In this document: positions 24,666-34,394 of the stretch, in pieces
How positions within the stretch are numbered: the first letter of the stretch is position 1
Layout: every line of letters starts with the position of its first letter
Assembly (NCBI GenBank): GCA_964574705.1
Contig: CAZNOO010000008.1
Coordinates: 13,428 to 77,427, forward strand
Length of the DNA stretch: 64,000 bases
Source: JAHIVB01 sp964574705
GTDB taxonomy: Bacteria; Bacillota_I; Bacilli_A; Izemoplasmatales; Hujiaoplasmataceae
Direction of reading: 5' to 3'
The notes under the pieces: generated by a model
Seen by the model: only the letters and a program-made list of their open reading frames with translations
Databases searched by the model: none
Told to the model about the DNA's origin: nothing
Program-made: the position numbers and the translations under genes

Positions 24666-26654
24666 TTAAAATTGTTCTGAAACGATTTGAATGAACTCTT
24701 CTTCTGATAAAATTGTGATTCCAAGCTTTAATCCTTTTTCAAGTTTTGATCCCGCTTCTTGTCCAGCAATGATGAAATCAGTATTATTTGAAACGCTGGA
24801 CGATGCTTTTCCACCCAAATCTTCTATCAATTTAGTTGCTTCGGATCTTGAATACTTTTCCAAAGAGCCTGTTAAAACGACTGTTTTTCCCGTAAAAGGT
24901 GTTTCTTTATCCAAGCGGGTTGACTCGTATGTCATAAGACATCTCGCTTCTTCAAGACGGTTCAAAACTGTGATGTTTTCCGGTTTATCAAAATACTCTT
25001 CAACACTTTTCGCGATTGAAGGTCCAATATCAGAAATCATTTCCATCTCTTCAGCCTTCGCGCTTTTTAATGAATCAATGGATCTATAGTGATTGGCAAG
25101 TATTTTAGCTATTTTGGCACCGACATGACGAATTCCTAGCCCAAATATTAGTTTATCGACCGAGTTCATTTTGGAATTATTTATTGCTTCTAGCAAGTTC
25201 GTGACGCTTTTTTCTCCAAACCGCTCTTTTTGTACCAAATCATCGTAATATTGACTCAAATTGAAGATATCAGCAACATCCTTGACATATCCATCATTGT
25301 AAAGCTCAGTCAAAATCCGCTCTCCAAGTCCATCAATGTTATAGGCTTCCCTAGAGGCGAAATGGATTAGTCCTTCCAAATGTTTTGCTTCACAGCTTGG
25401 GTTCAAACAATAATAATCAGATTCTCCTACTTTTCTCTCCAGCACAGAGTTGCAGAAAGGACAATTTGAGAGCATTTTAAATGGCACTTCAGAACCTTTA
25501 CGATCTTCCTTTACAACTCTTAAAACTTCCGGAATGATTTCTCCTGCTTTTCTGACAATCACAGCGTCTAAGATGTGAATATCTCTTTCTTTGCAGAAAT
25601 CTTCATTGTGAAGTGTTGCCCTTGAAACAAGCGAACCCGAAATCATGACTGGAGTCAATTCTGCAACAGGTTTGATGACTCCTGTTCTTCCAATTTGAAA
25701 ACGAATATCTTCAATTCGAGTTTTGACTTCTTCTGCTGGGAATTTATATGCTATTGCCCATTTAGGATATTTTGCGGTATATCCGATTCTCTCATATAGT
25801 GCAAATTCATTCACTTTAATCACGATTCCATCAATCTCATAAGGAAGCGAATGTCTAATTTCGGTAATGTTTTTGACAAAATTGATGACTTCTTCAATGT
25901 TTTTGCAATTTTTAGTCCTTGGATTGACAGAAAAATGCCAAGAAGTTAACTTCTGAAGAGCATCATAATGATTATCACAGATTGTCCTGTCCATCAAATA
26001 ATAGACAAATACATCCAAGTTTCTTTTCGCCACAATCTTAGAATCCAGTTGGCGAACGGACCCCGCAGCTGCGTTTCTTGGATTTTTAAACGGTTCTTCA
26101 TTACATTTTTCTTTTTCTTTGTTTGCGTTGGCGAAGGCTTGCTTACTCATGTAGATTTCGCCACGAACTTCAACTTCTTCCAAATAAGGAATCTTTAAAG
26201 GAACAGAATTAATGGTCCGGACATTTTCGGTAATGTCTTCTCCAACAAGTCCATCTCCTCTGGTAGCGGCTTGAACCAAGACTCCATTTTTATATTTCAA
26301 AGAAACACTGAGTCCGTCAATCTTCAATTCGGCAGTGTATGTGTAGTTTTTAACTTCTTTTCTTATTTTTTGGTCAAAGTCTCTAAGTTCTTCATCAGAA
26401 AATACATTACCAAGTGAGAGAACTTGTGTTGTGTGGATAACCTTTTCAAATTTGTCCAGAATCACGCCCCCGACTCTTTGGGTCGGAGAATCTGATGTTC
26501 TAAATTCGGGGTACTGATTTTCAAGATCAATCAATTCGTTCAACAAACGGTCAAATTCCTGATCGCTGACAGAAGGATTATCTAACGCATAGTACTCATA
26601 ACTGTATCGATTGAGTAAGGACTTCAATTCTTCGATTCTAAAATACGGATTCAT
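24666..26654 (-). CDS. ligA: NAD-dependent DNA ligase
   Basis: LigA seals nicks in replication and repair using NAD+. The adenylated lysine is in AELKIDGLSVSL near residue 114. The OB-fold, a four-cysteine zinc finger (CPFC-n-CLNPSC near 405-428), helix-hairpin-helix repeats, and a C-terminal BRCT domain (KTVVLTGSLEKYSRSEA) follow in normal order. Length 662 is typical. It begins four bases after the pcrA stop, so pcrA-ligA form an operon as in Bacillus. Confidence 0.97.
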   Translation of the reverse strand: MNPYFRIEELKSLLNRYSYEYYALDNPSVSDQEFDRLLNELIDLENQYPEFRTSDSPTQRVGGVILDKFEKVIHTTQVLSLGNVFSDEELRDFDQKIRKEVKNYTYTAELKIDGLSVSLKYKNGVLVQAATRGDGLVGEDITENVRTINSVPLKIPYLEEVEVRGEIYMSKQAFANANKEKEKCNEEPFKNPRNAAAGSVRQLDSKIVAKRNLDVFVYYLMDRTICDNHYDALQKLTSWHFSVNPRTKNCKNIEEVINFVKNITEIRHSLPYEIDGIVIKVNEFALYERIGYTAKYPKWAIAYKFPAEEVKTRIEDIRFQIGRTGVIKPVAELTPVMISGSLVSRATLHNEDFCKERDIHILDAVIVRKAGEIIPEVLRVVKEDRKGSEVPFKMLSNCPFCNSVLERKVGESDYYCLNPSCEAKHLEGLIHFASREAYNIDGLGERILTELYNDGYVKDVADIFNLSQYYDDLVQKERFGEKSVTNLLEAINNSKMNSVDKLIFGLGIRHVGAKIAKILANHYRSIDSLKSAKAEEMEMISDIGPSIAKSVEEYFDKPENITVLNRLEEARCLMTYESTRLDKETPFTGKTVVLTGSLEKYSRSEATKLIEDLGGKASSSVSNNTDFIIAGQEAGSKLEKGLKLGITILSEEEFIQIVSEQF

Positions 26655-26658
26655 AAAA

Positions 26659-28857
26659 TCAGCCTACTTTCTCTATGCTGGGATGATCTTTCATCAAGAC
26701 TTTGATACCAACTGGCGCCTGGAACGCGATTGTTGCCTTTTCTGCTTGAATTGAAACCACAACTCCACTTCCAAAAATCTTGTGTTTAACACGATCCCCA
26801 ACTGCAAGAATCAAATTTGTCTTTTCATAGTTATCTTGGACAGATGGATTATAGTGCGTTTCGGTATTGAATTTAGGTTTTTCAAAAACAACTTCCCTTG
26901 GTCTTGAAAGGCCAAGTTTTTCGACAACGGACTCATCGGTTTCAACGAGAAACTGAGAGTCTTGATTTTCCATATATCTTCCATACATGTATCTCGATCT
27001 TGCGTTGGTCAGAAAAGCAAGTTGCTTTGCTCTTGTTAAAGCAACATAGTATAATCTTCTTTCCTCTTCGACATCCGCCTTTTCAAACAGGCTTTGACTG
27101 GAGGGGAAAAGGGTCTGCTCGAGACAAGTGACAAATACAACATTGAACTCCAGCCCTTTTGCAGAATGAATGGTCATCAATGAGACATACTCGCTTTGTT
27201 CTAAAAGATTTTCTGTCTCTTCTCGAAGAGCTAACTCTTCTAAAACACTGACTAATTTTTCGTAATTTGACACATTGACATCATAGTCTTTAATTTTATC
27301 TAGCAGAACTGTTTTGAACTCTTGAAGGTTCTCGATTCTTCGCTCTGATTCAAATCGTTTTTCGTTTGAAGCTTCGTTATCTTCAAGCATCGCCATATAA
27401 CCAGTTTTGCTTAATATTTGATCATATGTAACCAACAAGTTTTGATTTTCAAGGTTCTTCTTGATCTCCATTAAATCTTTCTTTAACTGAATCAATCTAG
27501 ACAACGTCTTGCTTGGAAGAAATTCGGCTTCATCATCGATCAAGTCCATCATTTTTAGGTTTGACTCAAATGCGAGATCTTTCATTTTTTGGAATGAAAC
27601 AAGTCCTACGCCCCTTTTCGGTTCGTTGTAGATTCTTTCAAAAGCAAAGTCATCTCCAAGATTAATAATCAACCTGAGGTAAGCAATGATATCTTTGATT
27701 TCTTTTCTCTTGTAGAAACTGGTGTTCCCGATGACTTTATAAGGAATGTTGTACTTGAGAAGAATATCTTCAAATCGTCTGGACATGGAATTATTTCGAT
27801 AGAAAATAGCCATATCACGATATGAAATACCTTCTTTATGAAGAGACTTAATTTTGGTATACACAAAGTAAGCTTCTTCTTCATCGGTTTCAGCTTTGAA
27901 ATGAACAACTTTTTCGCCTTCTCCCAATTGGGAAAAAAGCTCCTTTGGAATGCGATTCTTATTCATTTTGATAACGGAATTGGCTGCGTCCAAGATGTTT
28001 GTGACAGAACGATAATTCTGATTTAAAATGACGGTTTTATACTCAGGAAAATCTTTGGTAAATTTACGGATGTTCTCGATATTGGATCCACGAAATGCGT
28101 AGATGCTTTGGTCTTCATCTCCGACAATAAAGAGGTTGTGGTGTTCACTGGACATTAAACTTACAATGTCATATTGTAAGTCATTAGTGTCTTGGAACTC
28201 ATCAACCAGAATATATTTAAACAGTTGTCGATAATATGACAAGACCTCTTTTTCCTGGCGAAATAATTTTAAAACCAATACCAACAAATCTTGAAAATCA
28301 ACCAAATTATTTCTTTTTAGATAATCTTGATACCGTTCAAAAGTCTGTGCAAGCACAGAACGGAATGGTTCTTGATGTACTTTCAACACAAAAGGATCTG
28401 CTTTAGCGTCTTCAATCAAACTGCAGATGGCCTTCGGAGAAAATTTCTTGATATCGTAATTCAATTCCTTCAAAATACTCTTGGTTATATTTTCAGAATC
28501 ATTGTCGTCAATGATTTGAAAATCACTTTCATATCCCAGATAGTGAATATCTCTTCTTAGAATCTTCGCGCCCATCGAGTGGAATGTTGAAATCCAGATT
28601 CCTTTTACAGGGATGTCAATCAACCTAAAAACACGATTCCGCATTTCTTCTGCTGCCCTATTTGTAAATGTTATTGCGAGGATATTGCTTGCAGGAATCC
28701 CTATATTATCAATTAAATATGCAATCCGATTTGTCAAAACTCGCGTCTTTCCAGAGCCAGCTCCGGCGACGGCCATAACGGGACCATCTACAATTTTGAC
28801 GGCCTCGATTTGCTTTTCATTCAGTTTGTCAAAAATCCCGTTTTTCACTTCCATCAC
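26659..28857 (-). CDS. pcrA: ATP-dependent DNA helicase PcrA/UvrD
   Basis: A superfamily 1A 3'-5' helicase of 732 residues. Motif I is AVAGAGSGKTRVL (about residue 30), motif II VDEFQDTN, motif III GDEDQSIYAFRGS, motif IV QNYRS, motif V IHSAKGLEF, motif VI YYVALTRAK. The C-terminal tail ends in the RNA-polymerase-interacting tudor-like segment (GDRVKHKIFGSGVV). The start is uncertain: GTG 28857, ATG 28854 and GTG 28848 are all in frame, and AGG at the GTAGGTG site best fits 28848. Confidence 0.96.
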   Translation of the reverse strand: MMEVKNGIFDKLNEKQIEAVKIVDGPVMAVAGAGSGKTRVLTNRIAYLIDNIGIPASNILAITFTNRAAEEMRNRVFRLIDIPVKGIWISTFHSMGAKILRRDIHYLGYESDFQIIDDNDSENITKSILKELNYDIKKFSPKAICSLIEDAKADPFVLKVHQEPFRSVLAQTFERYQDYLKRNNLVDFQDLLVLVLKLFRQEKEVLSYYRQLFKYILVDEFQDTNDLQYDIVSLMSSEHHNLFIVGDEDQSIYAFRGSNIENIRKFTKDFPEYKTVILNQNYRSVTNILDAANSVIKMNKNRIPKELFSQLGEGEKVVHFKAETDEEEAYFVYTKIKSLHKEGISYRDMAIFYRNNSMSRRFEDILLKYNIPYKVIGNTSFYKRKEIKDIIAYLRLIINLGDDFAFERIYNEPKRGVGLVSFQKMKDLAFESNLKMMDLIDDEAEFLPSKTLSRLIQLKKDLMEIKKNLENQNLLVTYDQILSKTGYMAMLEDNEASNEKRFESERRIENLQEFKTVLLDKIKDYDVNVSNYEKLVSVLEELALREETENLLEQSEYVSLMTIHSAKGLEFNVVFVTCLEQTLFPSSQSLFEKADVEEERRLYYVALTRAKQLAFLTNARSRYMYGRYMENQDSQFLVETDESVVEKLGLSRPREVVFEKPKFNTETHYNPSVQDNYEKTNLILAVGDRVKHKIFGSGVVVSIQAEKATIAFQAPVGIKVLMKDHPSIEKVG

Positions 28858-28906
28858 CTACTAATATTATACCATAAAACACTCATTGATTGAGGCTTAT
28901 ATTAGA

Positions 28907-28937
28907 AAAAAATCAATGCTTTTGACATTGATTTTTA
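28907..28937 (-). terminator. Terminator of the tsa-glnS operon
   Basis: AAAAATCAATG / CATTGATTTTT eleven-pair stem with a T run on the minus strand, just beyond the small membrane protein gene. Confidence 0.88.
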
Positions 28938-29177
28938 CTTGTTTTCCTTATTGATTTTAGTGTCTTTTAAAATTCTTAATAACCAAATAACAAAGAAAAA
29001 TAATGAGATTAAAAAGATGATTCCCAAAACAACTGTGAAGACAATGACTTGAATCTGCTCACGAGTCGTTTCAAATGTTGCGCCGATCAGAGTGGCAATA
29101 TTCAAGATTACCATGAATAAACTAATCGTCGCAAATAAGAGATACCCGAAAAGATACAATAGTCGTTTTCTCATCAT
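28935..29177 (-). CDS. Small two-helix membrane protein
   Basis: An 80-residue protein with two hydrophobic helices, about residues 8-34 and 44-70, and a lysine-rich end (KDTKINKENK). The start ATG overlaps the glnS stop as TAATG, so it is coupled to glnS translation. It is the last gene before the operon terminator. No family recognised; the size and pattern are shared by many small DUF membrane proteins. Confidence 0.65.
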   Translation of the reverse strand: MMRKRLLYLFGYLLFATISLFMVILNIATLIGATFETTREQIQVIVFTVVLGIIFLISLFFFVIWLLRILKDTKINKENK

Positions 29178-30808
29178 TAGTTGTAGCTCGATTTCAATTC
29201 TACAATGCGATTGAAAATCAAGTTTCCTTCTTTTGAGTCATAGTCTGTGACGAAATAACCCTCTCTTACAAACTGGAATTTTTCTCCTGGATATGTATTT
29301 CCTACGGCGGGTTCAATGAATCCTTGTGTAGTCTTCCATGAATTTGGATTGAGCCTCTCAATCATATCTCGATCAGAATCGCTGTCAACCATTAAGGGCT
29401 CAAATAAATTGAACGTCGCTTTTAGTGCAGAATTGACTTCAACAAAGTGAATGTTACCATTCGGTTTTCTTTCGTTGAATCCGGATCCGGATTTGGTATG
29501 AATGTCATATGTTGCGTGCAATTCCTTGATGGAACCATCTTCGCTATAAATTACTTCGTTGCATTTGATAAAATAGGCATGCATCAGACGAACTTCGATA
29601 CCAAGGGAAAGCCTCTTCCAATGTTTGTTGGGCTTTTCTTCGATAAAATCAGACCGTTCGATATATACTTCTTTTCCAAACGGAATGATTCTTGAACCAA
29701 GATCTTCATTATCAGGATTATATCCGAGTTCGATTCCTTCTGTTTCATCTGGATAGTTGGTGATGACAAGCTTAATGGGATCGATAATTGCATAGACTCT
29801 TTTTGTAATTCCAACAAGATCATTTCGAAGTGAATTTTCAAGCATCTCTGAAGAAACGGTTGAATTGATTCTTGAAAGTCCCGTGCTTAAAATGAAATTT
29901 TTGATGGCGTCAGCTGTGTATCCTCTTCTTCTTAATCCTGCAAGTGTCGGCATTCTTGGGTCATCGTATCCTTTGACAACACCTTTTTCAACCAATTGCT
30001 TCAGATACCTCTTTGACATGATGGTATTGGTAATATTTAATCTTCCAAACTCATATTGATGAGGAATGTGAGGCATTTCGCATTGTTCGACAAACCAATC
30101 ATAAAGGACTCTATGATCTACATATTCCAAGGAACAAAGAGAATGTGTTACACCTTCGATTGAATCTTGTAAAGGGTGTGCAAAATCATACATTGGGTAA
30201 ATGCACCATTTGTCGCCTGTATTGTGATGTGTAATATGAATGATTCGATAGATGATTGGATCTCGCATGTTGATATTCGGGGAGGACATGTCGATTTTCG
30301 CTCTTAATGTTTTTTCACCGTCTTTATAAAGACCTTCTCGCATCTCTTTAAACAACTTGAGATTCTCTTCAACCGAACGATTTCTAAAAGGAGATTCCTT
30401 GCCCGCTTCTGTCAAAGAACCTCTATATTTGGACACTTCTTCTTGAGACAAGTCACAAACGTAGGCGACACCTTTTCGAATCAATTTAATGGCCAGTTCG
30501 TATGTTTGTTCGAAGTAATCACTTCCAAATAGAATATTCTTTGGTGTATAACCCAACCATTTGATATCCTCTTTGATTGCTTCAACAAAAGAAGAATCCT
30601 CTTTAACCGGATTCGTATCGTCGAATCTTAAGTTTGTATATCCGTCAAATTGCTTTGCAAGCTCAAAGTTCGTCACAATAGCTCTGGCGTGTCCAATATG
30701 TAAATACGCATTGGGTTCAGGAGGAAACCTAGTAATGATTTCATCTACTTTTTTACTTCGCAAATCCTCTTCCATGATAGTTTTTATAAAATTAGATTGT
30801 ATTTCCAT
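29177..30808 (-). CDS. glnS: Glutaminyl-tRNA synthetase
   Basis: A class I synthetase of 543 residues. The HIGH motif is in YLHIGHARAIVTNFEL near residue 33, and MSKRYLKQL is the KMSKS equivalent. The stretch NLRFDDTNPVKE and the acceptor-binding domain IIYRIIHITHHNTGDKW are characteristic of GlnRS rather than GluRS. The C-terminal anticodon-binding beta barrels are complete. The start at 30808 has GGAGAG nine bases upstream; a GTG at 30817 overlaps the tsaD stop. Many Firmicutes lack GlnRS and use GatCAB, so its presence is notable. Confidence 0.95.
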   Translation of the reverse strand: MEIQSNFIKTIMEEDLRSKKVDEIITRFPPEPNAYLHIGHARAIVTNFELAKQFDGYTNLRFDDTNPVKEDSSFVEAIKEDIKWLGYTPKNILFGSDYFEQTYELAIKLIRKGVAYVCDLSQEEVSKYRGSLTEAGKESPFRNRSVEENLKLFKEMREGLYKDGEKTLRAKIDMSSPNINMRDPIIYRIIHITHHNTGDKWCIYPMYDFAHPLQDSIEGVTHSLCSLEYVDHRVLYDWFVEQCEMPHIPHQYEFGRLNITNTIMSKRYLKQLVEKGVVKGYDDPRMPTLAGLRRRGYTADAIKNFILSTGLSRINSTVSSEMLENSLRNDLVGITKRVYAIIDPIKLVITNYPDETEGIELGYNPDNEDLGSRIIPFGKEVYIERSDFIEEKPNKHWKRLSLGIEVRLMHAYFIKCNEVIYSEDGSIKELHATYDIHTKSGSGFNERKPNGNIHFVEVNSALKATFNLFEPLMVDSDSDRDMIERLNPNSWKTTQGFIEPAVGNTYPGEKFQFVREGYFVTDYDSKEGNLIFNRIVELKSSYN

Positions 30809-30813
30809 ATAAA

Positions 30814-31827
30814 TCACTCTCCAGCATTCAGATCTAATCTAGAAGATCCGTTAAGATAATAGTTATCAGCATGTTTTTGTTTTTGAAACTTGAAAGTTCC
30901 ACTAACCGCAATCATCGCTGCGTTGTCTGTACAATATTGAATGTGCGGAAAATATACCGGAACCGAGGTGATTTCTGCCATCATCTTTGCGCGCAAACCT
31001 CTGTTTGCCGCAACGCCTCCGGCTACGATTACCTGCTTCACATTATATTTTTTTAATACATTTTTTGTTTTCGAAACCAATACATCGGTTACTGCTTCTT
31101 GAAAGCTTCTGCAGAAATCCTCAACCTTATAAGCTTCATTTCTCTGTTCAAGATTATGGTGCAAATTTATCACGTGACTTTTTAATCCTGAAAAACTGAA
31201 ATTAAAGTCTTGAGAGTCAATCATTGGCCGCGGAAAGTGATATATATCCTGTCCGAAAGCAGACAGTTTGTCCACTTGTGGACCACCAGGATAGGGTAGC
31301 CCTAATACTCTAGCGACCTTGTCATAAGCTTCTCCTACGGCATCATCTTGAGTTTCGCCGAGTTTTTGAAAATCGTAGTGTTCTTTCATCAATATCAACT
31401 CTGTGTGTCCGCCGGAAACTACAAGTGCAATCAATGGAAACTCCATCTCATGCTCGATATTGTTTGCGTAGATGTGTCCGGTGATATGATGAACTCCGAT
31501 AATCGGAATATGATAATTAAGACTGATGATTTTTGCTGCATTGACACCGATTAATAAAGACCCTATCAATCCCGGTCCTTCGGTGACTGCAATCAAATCA
31601 ATGTCTTCATAGTTAATTCCAGACTTTTGCATAGCCTGGTCAAATACGTAAGTAATTCCTTTGACGTGCTCCCTAGAAGCAATTTCCGGAACAACGCCAC
31701 CATACGCTTTGTGGATATCTATTTGCGATAATACAACATTCGATAAAACCATCTTTCCGTCTTTTACGACACTAACGCTGGTTTCATCGCAACTTGTTTC
31801 AATTCCTAAAACAATCAAATCAATCAC
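30814..31827 (-). CDS. tsaD: tRNA threonylcarbamoyladenosine transferase subunit
   Basis: TsaD (formerly Gcp) completes t6A37 synthesis on ANN-decoding tRNAs together with TsaB and TsaE. The ASKHA-fold protein shows GIETSCDETSVSV at the N-terminus, the iron-binding HHITGH pair near residue 111, VSGGHTELI and AGGVAANRGLRA. Length 337 is normal. The start is a GTG at 31827; no strong ribosome site is visible, and coupling with the rimI stop one base upstream is likely. Confidence 0.96.
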   Translation of the reverse strand: MIDLIVLGIETSCDETSVSVVKDGKMVLSNVVLSQIDIHKAYGGVVPEIASREHVKGITYVFDQAMQKSGINYEDIDLIAVTEGPGLIGSLLIGVNAAKIISLNYHIPIIGVHHITGHIYANNIEHEMEFPLIALVVSGGHTELILMKEHYDFQKLGETQDDAVGEAYDKVARVLGLPYPGGPQVDKLSAFGQDIYHFPRPMIDSQDFNFSFSGLKSHVINLHHNLEQRNEAYKVEDFCRSFQEAVTDVLVSKTKNVLKKYNVKQVIVAGGVAANRGLRAKMMAEITSVPVYFPHIQYCTDNAAMIAVSGTFKFQKQKHADNYYLNGSSRLDLNAGE

Positions 31828-31828
31828 T

Positions 31829-32275
31829 TCACATTCTTTTTAACATTAGAAAGGCATCTTCGCCGTTGTCATAATACTGTCGTCTGATTGCGGCTTGGAC
31901 AAATCCGTATTTTTCATAAAGACGAATGGCTCGTATATTGGATTGTCTAACTTCCAAAGTGATTTCTTTCACCTCGTAAGACTTTAGGTAATCCATCATG
32001 AAATCCATCAGTACAATGGAATAATTTTGACCTTGATATTCTGGCATAATTAGAAGATTGATAATTTGTGCTTGAGGTGTATCAATCCAAAGACTGATAA
32101 CTCCTATTAATTTTTGGTTTTCTTGATTTTCCAACAAAAAATAATGAGCGAATGGATTTTCATCCAATTCCTTTTGTAATGTAGGTTCGCCTAAAGTATG
32201 GCCTAAAACGAGTTTTTCTGCTTCGGCTACCATTGGAATATCTTCGTGATTCATATATCTGATGACTGGATTCAT
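31829..32275 (-). CDS. rimI: Ribosomal-protein-alanine N-acetyltransferase type GNAT
   Basis: A 148-residue GNAT acetyltransferase. The acetyl-CoA site region reads IINLLIMPEYQGQNYSIVLMDFM (motif A, here with Q-x-x-G replaced by QGQNYS), followed by LEVRQSNIRAIRLYEKYGF, typical of RimI. The canonical R/Q-x-x-G-x-G/A loop is degenerate. It overlaps tsaB by four bases and lies between tsaB and tsaD, the usual RimI position. It probably acetylates the N-terminus of a ribosomal or other protein; the target is not provable here. Confidence 0.9.
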   Translation of the reverse strand: MNPVIRYMNHEDIPMVAEAEKLVLGHTLGEPTLQKELDENPFAHYFLLENQENQKLIGVISLWIDTPQAQIINLLIMPEYQGQNYSIVLMDFMMDYLKSYEVKEITLEVRQSNIRAIRLYEKYGFVQAAIRRQYYDNGEDAFLMLKRM

Positions 32276-32880
32276 GATGACCTCAAATGACGCTCCGCCT
32301 CAGTGATTTGAAGATAATTCGGAACTAAATCGTGGATATTTTCAACAGGGCATAATACGTCGCTTGACAATATCTTTACAATATTTGGTTTTCCTTTTTC
32401 AATCACTACGGCATCATTTCCCGCACTATCAATAAATTCTGCCGCATTCATCAATACGTCTTCTTTTATAATTGTCAATTGATTATTTCGTTGTTCAATC
32501 AAGGACATAAATGCATTTCCTCTTCGCGCGTCGATATAAGGAATAATCTTTTGTTGCTCACTGGACGATGCCAACAATAACAATGAAGATACGGTCATTA
32601 CTTGGACCTTGTTCAAATATCCAATCATCTTTGCAATCGACACACCGATTCTGACGCCAGTGTAACTTCCGGGGCCAATCCCTACAATAATTTGGTCCAA
32701 CTGTTTCAACTCTAGCTTGTTATCCATTAGTAACTCATTCATCAAAGGAATAATCGTGACTGAATGGTTATGATCTCCTTCTTGGTAGATACTTCCTACT
32801 TCAATGTCGTCTATAATCAAAGAAAGGTAAAGGTAAGGAGTTGCTGTGTCAATGACTAAGCGCTTGAATGCATAATTCAT
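32272..32880 (-). CDS. tsaB: t6A biosynthesis protein TsaB
   Basis: TsaB is the inactive ASKHA paralogue that dimerises with TsaD. Visible are LVIDTATPYLYLSL at the N-terminus and IIVGIGPGSYTGVRIGVSIAK near residue 64. The start ATG at 32880 has AAGGAAG eight to nine bases upstream; an in-frame GTG lies at 32889. The gene overlaps the end of tsaE by 32 bases, consistent with tight co-expression of the complex. Confidence 0.94.
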   Translation of the reverse strand: MNYAFKRLVIDTATPYLYLSLIIDDIEVGSIYQEGDHNHSVTIIPLMNELLMDNKLELKQLDQIIVGIGPGSYTGVRIGVSIAKMIGYLNKVQVMTVSSLLLLASSSEQQKIIPYIDARRGNAFMSLIEQRNNQLTIIKEDVLMNAAEFIDSAGNDAVVIEKGKPNIVKILSSDVLCPVENIHDLVPNYLQITEAERHLRSS

Positions 32881-33298
32881 ATACTCCACTTCCTTTCACG
32901 GTAATGATTCTTTCATTGTCAAAATTACCGGAAATTTGTATTTCCAGTATATCCTTTGGAAGCATCTCTTTGATATAGGATACCCACTCTATGACACTCA
33001 CTCCATCTCCATAGATAAAGTCGTCAAGTTCGTAATCGTATCCGATTCCTTCCAGGCGATAAACATCCATATGATATAGAGGCAACTTTCCTGGATAGAC
33101 TTTCAAAATTGTAAAAGTCGGAGAGCTAACCGTATCTAAAATATTCAAATGTGCAGCAAGAAATTTCGTAAAAGTCGTCTTTCCGCTTCCTAGTTCTCCC
33201 ATCAAACCGATGATAGCCCCCGGGAAAACAAACTCGCTGATCATTTTTGCAAAGTGATCCATTTCCTTGAGGGACGTTACTCTAATCGTCGTTTCCAT
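32849..33298 (-). CDS. tsaE: t6A biosynthesis ATPase TsaE
   Basis: A 149-residue P-loop ATPase with Walker A GELGSGKTTFTKF near residue 36 and the family segment SSPTFTILKVYPG. TsaE drives turnover of the TsaBDE complex. It is the first gene of the tsaE-tsaB-rimI-tsaD-glnS operon. A TATAAT box with TG extension sits at about 33338-33346 upstream on the minus strand; no clear -35 box is seen. Confidence 0.95.
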   Translation of the reverse strand: METTIRVTSLKEMDHFAKMISEFVFPGAIIGLMGELGSGKTTFTKFLAAHLNILDTVSSPTFTILKVYPGKLPLYHMDVYRLEGIGYDYELDDFIYGDGVSVIEWVSYIKEMLPKDILEIQISGNFDNERIITVKGSGVYELCIQALSH

Positions 33299-33488
33299 AC
33301 TTCATTCACCTATCATAATATCTATAAGAAATTATACCATATAATCAGATTTTATCCCCATAATTCTAAAGGAAAGCATTAAATTGTAACAACTTTTTTA
33401 TCGAACTATCTATATACGTTCCTGATATGATATAATGTTTTCAAGGAGTGTGGCAAACGAAGAGAATACCCGCCACAATGTTGTTAAG

Positions 33489-34361
33489 ATGTTTTTAATA
33501 GTTCACAATCCTTTATCAAATAACAAAAAATCAAAAAAGACAACAAACAAGTGGGTCAAGTTCTTCAAACGTCATGATGTCCCAATTACCGTTAGATCAA
33601 CACTTAAAATCGATGACTTGAATGCCTATCTCGATAAGCATCCAAAGATTACCGATATTTTGTATTTGGGCGGAGACGGGTCTATCAATTATTTAATCAA
33701 TAATGTGGATGTCTCAAAAATCAAACAAAATCTGTATTTATCAAAAAGCGGATCCGGAAACGATTTTCTTAGAACATTGAAACAACATAAAAGAGGAAAT
33801 ATCAATATCGGAAAAGCCGCAACAAATTCAGGAACAGTTTCTTTCATCAATGGGTGTGGTGTAGGATTTGATGCACTTGTTGGTTATTATGTAAACAATG
33901 ACACTAAAAAAAACAAGTTGTCTTACTTTATGAATGTATTCCGAGCCGTATTTCATTATGAACGCTCGGACATGACCGTCATCGTTGACGGAAAAGAACA
34001 CCTGTTCCATAAAACATATTTCATCGCAATTCAAAACGGAAGATATTTTGGTGGCGGAATGAAAATCACACCAAAAGGAGACCCCACAAAGGACACATTC
34101 AGAATATGTGTTGCCCACAACTTGAATACAACGATTCTTTTAGCGTTATTCCCGACAATATATATGGGGATACATACTTGGGTTAAGAAAAGAATCCAAA
34201 TGCTAGAAGGAAAAGAAATCATCGTTAAATTCCCATCAAGTCGGTATTTTCAAGCTGATGGAGAAGTACTCGAAGGTGTTTCGGAGATGACCGTGACAAA
34301 GTCAATCCAAAGAGAATTTATCGCATTTAACAAGAGAAGATTCTTAAAGTCCATTAAATAA
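33489..34361 (+). CDS. Diacylglycerol-kinase-family lipid kinase
   Basis: A 290-residue DAGK_cat/YegS-like protein. The nucleotide-binding YLGGDGSINYLIN is near residue 60, the second motif SGSGNDFLRTL near 90, and FQADGEVLEG near the C-terminus. Such enzymes phosphorylate diacylglycerol or related lipids, or sphingoid-like bases. The open frame begins at 33435, but that ATG lies within the TATAAT promoter element (33431-33436), so translation must start later; ATG 33489 gives the expected N-terminus (MFLIVHNPLSNN). A second DAGK-family gene lies at 59361, so at least two lipid kinases exist with diverged motifs. Confidence 0.85.
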   Translation: MFLIVHNPLSNNKKSKKTTNKWVKFFKRHDVPITVRSTLKIDDLNAYLDKHPKITDILYLGGDGSINYLINNVDVSKIKQNLYLSKSGSGNDFLRTLKQHKRGNINIGKAATNSGTVSFINGCGVGFDALVGYYVNNDTKKNKLSYFMNVFRAVFHYERSDMTVIVDGKEHLFHKTYFIAIQNGRYFGGGMKITPKGDPTKDTFRICVAHNLNTTILLALFPTIYMGIHTWVKKRIQMLEGKEIIVKFPSSRYFQADGEVLEGVSEMTVTKSIQREFIAFNKRRFLKSIK

Positions 34362-34362
34362 T

Positions 34363-34394
34363 ACAAAAGGCGGAAATCATCCGCCTTTTTTTTA
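34363..34394. terminator. Bidirectional terminator between lipid kinase and pgi
   Basis: AAAAGGCGGA / TCCGCCTTTT stem with a 5-base loop, T-run on the plus strand and A-run before it, serving both convergent genes. Confidence 0.9.
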
